Origin: CANHCC01 sp040381555
Lineage (GTDB): Bacteria > Bacteroidota > Bacteroidia > J057 > RFSG01
Assembly (NCBI GenBank): GCA_040381555.1
Contig: JBEIHC010000113.1
Coordinates: forward strand, 1-8,922
Direction: 5' to 3'
DNA: 8,922 bases
Under the pieces are notes generated by a model that did not search any database, was not told where the DNA came from, and saw only the letters and a list, made by a program, of their open reading frames with translations. The stretch's first letter is position 1, and every line of letters starts with the position of its first letter. The position numbers were made by a program, and so were the translations under genes. Positions 6,061-8,922 of this stretch are shown in pieces.

Positions 6061-6113
6061 ACAAGGTTATACCCTCTCCCTCCCCTCTCGAATGGTGAGG
6101 GCTTCAACCCCAA

Positions 6114-6134
6114 TGGACACAACAATTGTGTCCA
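6114..6134. repeat. 9-bp stem, 3-nt loop hairpin near the element centre
   Basis: TGGACACAA (6114-6122) and TTGTGTCCA (6126-6134) are perfect inverted repeats separated by CAA. The hairpin centre (6124) lies within 8 bases of the geometric centre of the 273-bp element. No T-tract follows on either strand, so it is not a standard terminator. Confidence 0.55.
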
Positions 6135-6298
6135 GAATTTCATTAAATAAAACAATTTGGAATAATATTGAATTGGGGGATTCCTGAATCATTTGCTATT
6201 CCGAAATTTGGAAAAATGGTCCTATCAAACCCATAAAAAACGGCGTAGAGCCCAAAAATCTAACTCAATCTTTTTTAAGAGTAAATATTCGCTGAATT

Positions 6299-7414
6299 TT
6301 ACAAGACGACGAATTCCCGAAAATTATGGATATCGATGATTTTCACTTCCGCCTGATAAGCCTCTACAAATGTCTTCGGAATGTGCTTATTAGCCTGTCT
6401 CCACTTAAACTCATATCCATAAATTTGCCCATCTTTATCCTCAACAAAATCAATCTCTTGTTGCTGAGTCGTTCTCCAAAAGTACATCCTTGCAAAACTA
6501 TCTTTATATAGGTTTTGTTTCCTTCGTTCTGTTACTAAAAAATTCTCCCACAAGGCGCCTTTGTCTGACCGCAAATCTAATCGATTAAAATTTCCAATAA
6601 TCATGTTCCGAATCCCATTGTCAGTAAAATAAATTTTACGGTTTTGTCGGATTTCATTTCGAACATTTCTGCTGAAGCTATTTAATCTGAAAATAATGTG
6701 GCCTTGTTCTAATATTGAGATATAGTTCTGAATTGTTTCCTTATTTACTCCAATCAATCTGGAAAGTTCATTATAATTGACCTCATTGCCCATTTGTAAA
6801 GCAAGGGCCTGAAGTAATTTTTCCAATACATCAGGCCTCCTTATTTCTGAAAAAGAATAAATATCCCGATACAAATAACTGTTAACTAAGTTCTTCAGTA
6901 CCGCTCGCTCTTTTCCGGGTTTATTAATAACTTCAGGGTACATCCCATATATCAGACGGTTTTCGATTTGTTGTTCTCCCCTGACTCTTCCAACCGCCCC
7001 CTCAAACTCTTCCCAACTCACTGGGAACATTTCGTATTCCCATTTTCTACCGGTTAATGGTTCGTTTAATTTGTTTCCTAAATCGAATGCTGAGGATCCA
7101 CTCACCAAAACCTGAACTTTCTTAAATTGATCGGTAATGATTTTTAAGGTAAGTCCAATACCTGGAATTCTTTGTGCCTCATCCAAAAACACATAGTCAT
7201 GATCCCCAAGCATGGTCTTTAGCTGTTCTGTTGTCGGAAAAGTTAACAGGTTTCTGGTTGCAGGATCATCCCCATCCAAAAACAGGAAGGATTTGTCCTT
7301 TAAAATTTCCATAATCAGCGTGGTTTTTCCAACCTGCCTGGCGCCTATCAGAACAATAGCCTTACCACTATTGAGATTCTCACTAATCGTATTTTCAAGT
7401 GTTCTAGGTATCAT
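6299..7414 (-). CDS. AAA-family ATPase with DUF4143 C-terminal domain
   Basis: A 371-residue protein of the AAA_14/DUF4143 type, very common in Bacteroidota accessory DNA and of unknown cellular role. It has Walker A GARQVGKT (24-31), Walker B YVFLDEAQRI (74-83) and a sensor-like SGSSAFDL (105-112). The PVSWEEFE stretch (131-138) and NLVNSYLYRDIYSF (175-188) mark the transition to DUF4143. A winged-helix-like part (about 208-245) comes next. The C-terminal segment ALWENFLV...YFWRTTQQQEIDFV...GYEFKW (287-338) carries a PD-(D/E)XK-nuclease-like set (Asp322, Glu335, Lys337). I start it at the ATG at 7414 (MIPRTLEN). An in-frame TTG at 7438 would add 8 residues but places a TATATTTG promoter box inside the gene. 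Length is normal and no damage is seen. Confidence 0.9.
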   Translation of the reverse strand: MIPRTLENTISENLNSGKAIVLIGARQVGKTTLIMEILKDKSFLFLDGDDPATRNLLTFPTTEQLKTMLGDHDYVFLDEAQRIPGIGLTLKIITDQFKKVQVLVSGSSAFDLGNKLNEPLTGRKWEYEMFPVSWEEFEGAVGRVRGEQQIENRLIYGMYPEVINKPGKERAVLKNLVNSYLYRDIYSFSEIRRPDVLEKLLQALALQMGNEVNYNELSRLIGVNKETIQNYISILEQGHIIFRLNSFSRNVRNEIRQNRKIYFTDNGIRNMIIGNFNRLDLRSDKGALWENFLVTERRKQNLYKDSFARMYFWRTTQQQEIDFVEDKDGQIYGYEFKWRQANKHIPKTFVEAYQAEVKIIDIHNFREFVVL

Positions 7415-7426
7415 CGTTTTATCCCA

Positions 7427-7434
7427 CAAATATA
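7427..7434 (-). promoter_or_regulatory. Possible -7 promoter box of the DUF4143 ATPase gene
   Basis: Minus-strand TATATTTG matches TAnnTTTG and lies 12 nt before the ATG at 7414. The spacing is longer than the 4-nt pattern at the left of the window. No -33 element is clear in the AT-rich DNA upstream. Confidence 0.4.
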
Positions 7435-7553
7435 ACAATTCGCCATTACATTAGCTAAATATTATAATAATGAGCTGTTATATTGGCGATAAAATATAAA
7501 TATAATCTCTAACAGGGGGCTCATCCCCCACCCAATCTTCACCCGCTTTTTCT

Positions 7554-7561
7554 TACCTTTG
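7554..7561 (+). promoter_or_regulatory. Possible -7 promoter box of glyA
   Basis: TACCTTTG matches TAnnTTTG and lies 19 nt before the glyA ATG, giving a short 5' leader of roughly a dozen bases. The leader is A/C-rich and has no Shine-Dalgarno-like GGAGG, as is common in Bacteroidota. Confidence 0.45.
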
Positions 7562-7580
7562 AACTCCAGAACAAAAATCT

Positions 7581-8846
7581 ATGAAAGATCCGGTATTTGA
7601 TATCATTAAAAAAGAATTCAATCGTCAGAATGAGGGTATAGAACTCATTGCCTCTGAGAACTTTGTCAGCAAAGAAGTACTGGAGGCTGTGGGGAGTTGT
7701 CTGACGAATAAATACGCAGAAGGGCTTCCGAGCAAACGCTATTACGGGGGATGTAAATTTGTGGATGAGGTAGAAGAATTAGCGATAGAAAGAGCCAAGC
7801 AGCTTTTTGGAGCAGAATGGGCCAATGTACAACCCCACTCCGGAGCACAGGCCAATGCGGCAGTTATGCTGGGATTGTTGAAGCCGGGAGATTCCATCCT
7901 GGGTTTCGATTTATCCCATGGAGGCCATCTTACCCATGGTAGCCCGGTTAATTTCTCCGGAAAACTCTATCGTCCCCATTTTTACGGAGTAGAAAAAGAA
8001 ACAGGCAGAATAGACTTCACCAAAATCCGGGATACGGCCAAAAAGGTAAACCCAAAATTGATCATTTGCGGAGCTTCTTCTTATGCTCGGGACTGGGACT
8101 ATAAAACCCTCCGGGAAATTGCCGATGAAGTAGGCGCTTTATTGCTGGCTGACATCGCGCATCCGGCCGGATTGATTGCCACTAAATTTTTGAATGACCC
8201 AATGCCTTGGTGCCATATCGTGACAACCACCACCCATAAAACGCTGCGTGGACCTAGAGGAGGCATGATTATGATGGGCAAGAATTTTGATAATCCATTT
8301 GGAGAATTAACCCCCAAAGGCGCCTTGAAAAAAATGAGTGCCATTTTAGATGGTGCTGTATTTCCCGGTACTCAGGGAGGTCCCTTAATGCATGTAATTG
8401 CCGGGAAAGCAGTTGCTTTTGGAGAAGATCTAAAACCGGAATACAAAACTTATTGCGGGCAGGTAATTTCCAATGCCCAAGCTTTAGCAAAAGCCCTAAT
8501 GGCAATGGATTATCAAATCATTTCCGGAGGAACGGATAACCACCTGATGCTGATAGATCTCCGCAATAAAGGCATCACGGGAAAAGCTGCAGAACAATCT
8601 TTAGTAGAAGCAGAAATTACCGCCAATAAAAACATGGTGCCATTCGATACAGAAAGTCCTTTTACCACAAGTGGCATTCGCTTAGGGACAGCGGCTATTA
8701 CTTCGAGGGGTCTGAAAGAAGCAGAAATGATAAAGATAGCAAGCCTTATTGACCGGGTAATTCAGAATCCAACAGATGCGGGAAACCTACACGAGGTTAA
8801 AAAAGAAGTACACACGCTGATGCAACAATTTCCGTTAGTGTATTGA
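7581..8846 (+). CDS. glyA: Serine hydroxymethyltransferase
   Basis: A 421-residue cytosolic PLP enzyme that converts serine plus tetrahydrofolate into glycine and 5,10-methylene-tetrahydrofolate, the main source of one-carbon units. The sequence shows IELIASENFVS (20-30), KYAEGLPSKRYYGGC (44-58), NVQPHSGAQANAAV (82-95) and the His-rich loop LSHGGHLTHGSPVNFSG (111-127). It also has ADIAHPAGLIA (190-200, with Asp191 and His194) and the family signature TTTTHKTLRGPRGG (215-228), where Lys220 binds PLP. The GTQGGPLMH segment and the C-terminal GTAAITSRGL (TSGIRLGT) folate/substrate region are intact. Length and start agree with other bacterial GlyA proteins. Its TGA (8844-8846) shares one base with the next ATG, so the downstream gene is probably co-translated. 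Confidence 0.98.
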   Translation: MKDPVFDIIKKEFNRQNEGIELIASENFVSKEVLEAVGSCLTNKYAEGLPSKRYYGGCKFVDEVEELAIERAKQLFGAEWANVQPHSGAQANAAVMLGLLKPGDSILGFDLSHGGHLTHGSPVNFSGKLYRPHFYGVEKETGRIDFTKIRDTAKKVNPKLIICGASSYARDWDYKTLREIADEVGALLLADIAHPAGLIATKFLNDPMPWCHIVTTTTHKTLRGPRGGMIMMGKNFDNPFGELTPKGALKKMSAILDGAVFPGTQGGPLMHVIAGKAVAFGEDLKPEYKTYCGQVISNAQALAKALMAMDYQIISGGTDNHLMLIDLRNKGITGKAAEQSLVEAEITANKNMVPFDTESPFTTSGIRLGTAAITSRGLKEAEMIKIASLIDRVIQNPTDAGNLHEVKKEVHTLMQQFPLVY

Positions 8847-8922
8847 TGCAAACCTACGCCAAATTATTCCTCCGCTTACTTCTTGCCCTACCCTTCTTGG
8901 GCCAGGCGCAACAGTTCGAAGA
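8846..8922 (+). CDS. Exported protein, 5' end only (partial)
   Basis: The first 25 codons, cut by the window end. The ATG overlaps the glyA stop as TGATG, indicating translational coupling. The N-terminus has basic residues (Lys6, Arg10), a hydrophobic LLLALPFL core and a likely signal-peptidase site after GQA, giving a mature start QQFE. It is therefore secreted or periplasmic. No family can be assigned from so little sequence. Confidence 0.7.
   Translation, partial: MQTYAKLFLRLLLALPFLGQAQQFE

Larger units (their letters stand above)
5980..6252. mobile_element. MITE-like element with terminal inverted repeats
   Basis: The ends GGCTCTACGCC (5980-5990) and GGCGTAGAGCC (6242-6252) are perfect 11-bp inverted repeats. 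The match extends inward to an imperfect 24-bp repeat (5980-6003 against 6229-6252, 20 of 24 identical). The 273 bp between the ends contain no credible gene, but do contain several small inverted repeats, including a 9-bp hairpin near the centre. Both flanks are A-rich, but no exact target duplication is visible. Size, inverted ends, lack of coding capacity and intergenic position fit a non-autonomous miniature element. A large structured regulatory RNA or an intergenic repeat of another kind is possible. It fills most of the 380-base gap between the flanking genes. Confidence 0.5.

Noticed and set aside
6061..6110. Pyrimidine-rich stretch with CCCTC/GAGGG pairing as a terminator
   Set aside because: The stem is only 5 bp, no T-tract follows, and neither neighbouring gene ends here. 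It is treated as part of the MITE-like element.
7415..7438. TTG start adding 8 residues to the DUF4143 ATPase
   Set aside because: The ATG at 7414 begins the usual N-terminus, and the promoter box TATATTTG would otherwise lie within the coding region.
7439..7553. Shared operator between the divergent ATPase and glyA genes
   Set aside because: The region has loosely related segments (GCGAATTGTTATA and GTTATATTGGCGA), but they do not align as a proper direct or inverted repeat.

Overview
The window looks like a chromosomal segment from a member of the Bacteroidota (Cytophagia/Sphingobacteriia/Saprospiria-like). The clues are promoter boxes of the Bacteroidota TAnnTTTG type directly in front of several genes, a Bacteroidota-style DegT aminotransferase and SHMT, a heptosyltransferase-like GT9 protein with a Cys-rich tail, and moderately AT-rich intergenic DNA. 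Nothing seen is plasmid- or phage-specific, and no tRNA, rRNA or CRISPR array was seen.

Layout. Positions 1-293 are non-coding, with a strong AT-rich hairpin and a heptanucleotide tandem repeat that runs into the stop codon of a PLP-dependent DegT/DnrJ/EryC1/StrS sugar aminotransferase (294-1496, minus). Divergent from it is a small PIN-domain toxin-like module: a PIN gene broken by an in-frame TGA (1621-2091) overlapping an intact 51-codon partner gene (2081-2236). Just after the module lies a 20-codon truncated second copy of the start of the aminotransferase gene with its promoter box (2288-2359, minus), so the module is flanked by two direct copies of the same gene start. Next comes a two-gene plus-strand operon: an unrecognised lipoprotein (2431-3309) coupled by an ATGA overlap to a GT9 heptosyltransferase-family protein (3306-4289). 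It converges on a membrane-anchored spermidine-synthase-like methyltransferase-fold protein (4316-5917, minus). The 380-base gap 5918-6298 holds a 273-bp MITE-like element with imperfect terminal inverted repeats. Then come an AAA ATPase with a DUF4143 domain (6299-7414, minus), the serine hydroxymethyltransferase gene glyA (7581-8846, plus), and the first 25 codons of an exported protein whose ATG overlaps the glyA stop.

How the genes work together. The aminotransferase and GT9 protein both fit surface-glycan (LPS/O-antigen type) assembly, and the lipoprotein may share that envelope role because it is co-translated with the GT9 gene. glyA is housekeeping one-carbon metabolism. The PIN pair, the gene-start remnant, the DUF4143 ATPase and the MITE-like element are the accessory, rearranged part of the window.

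The most interesting signals are the exact 4-nt spacing between TATCTTTG and the start codon at three genes and at the remnant (suggesting leaderless mRNAs), the duplicated gene start around a decaying toxin module, and the MITE-like repeat. No wholly new multi-gene system could be demonstrated from the sequence alone.
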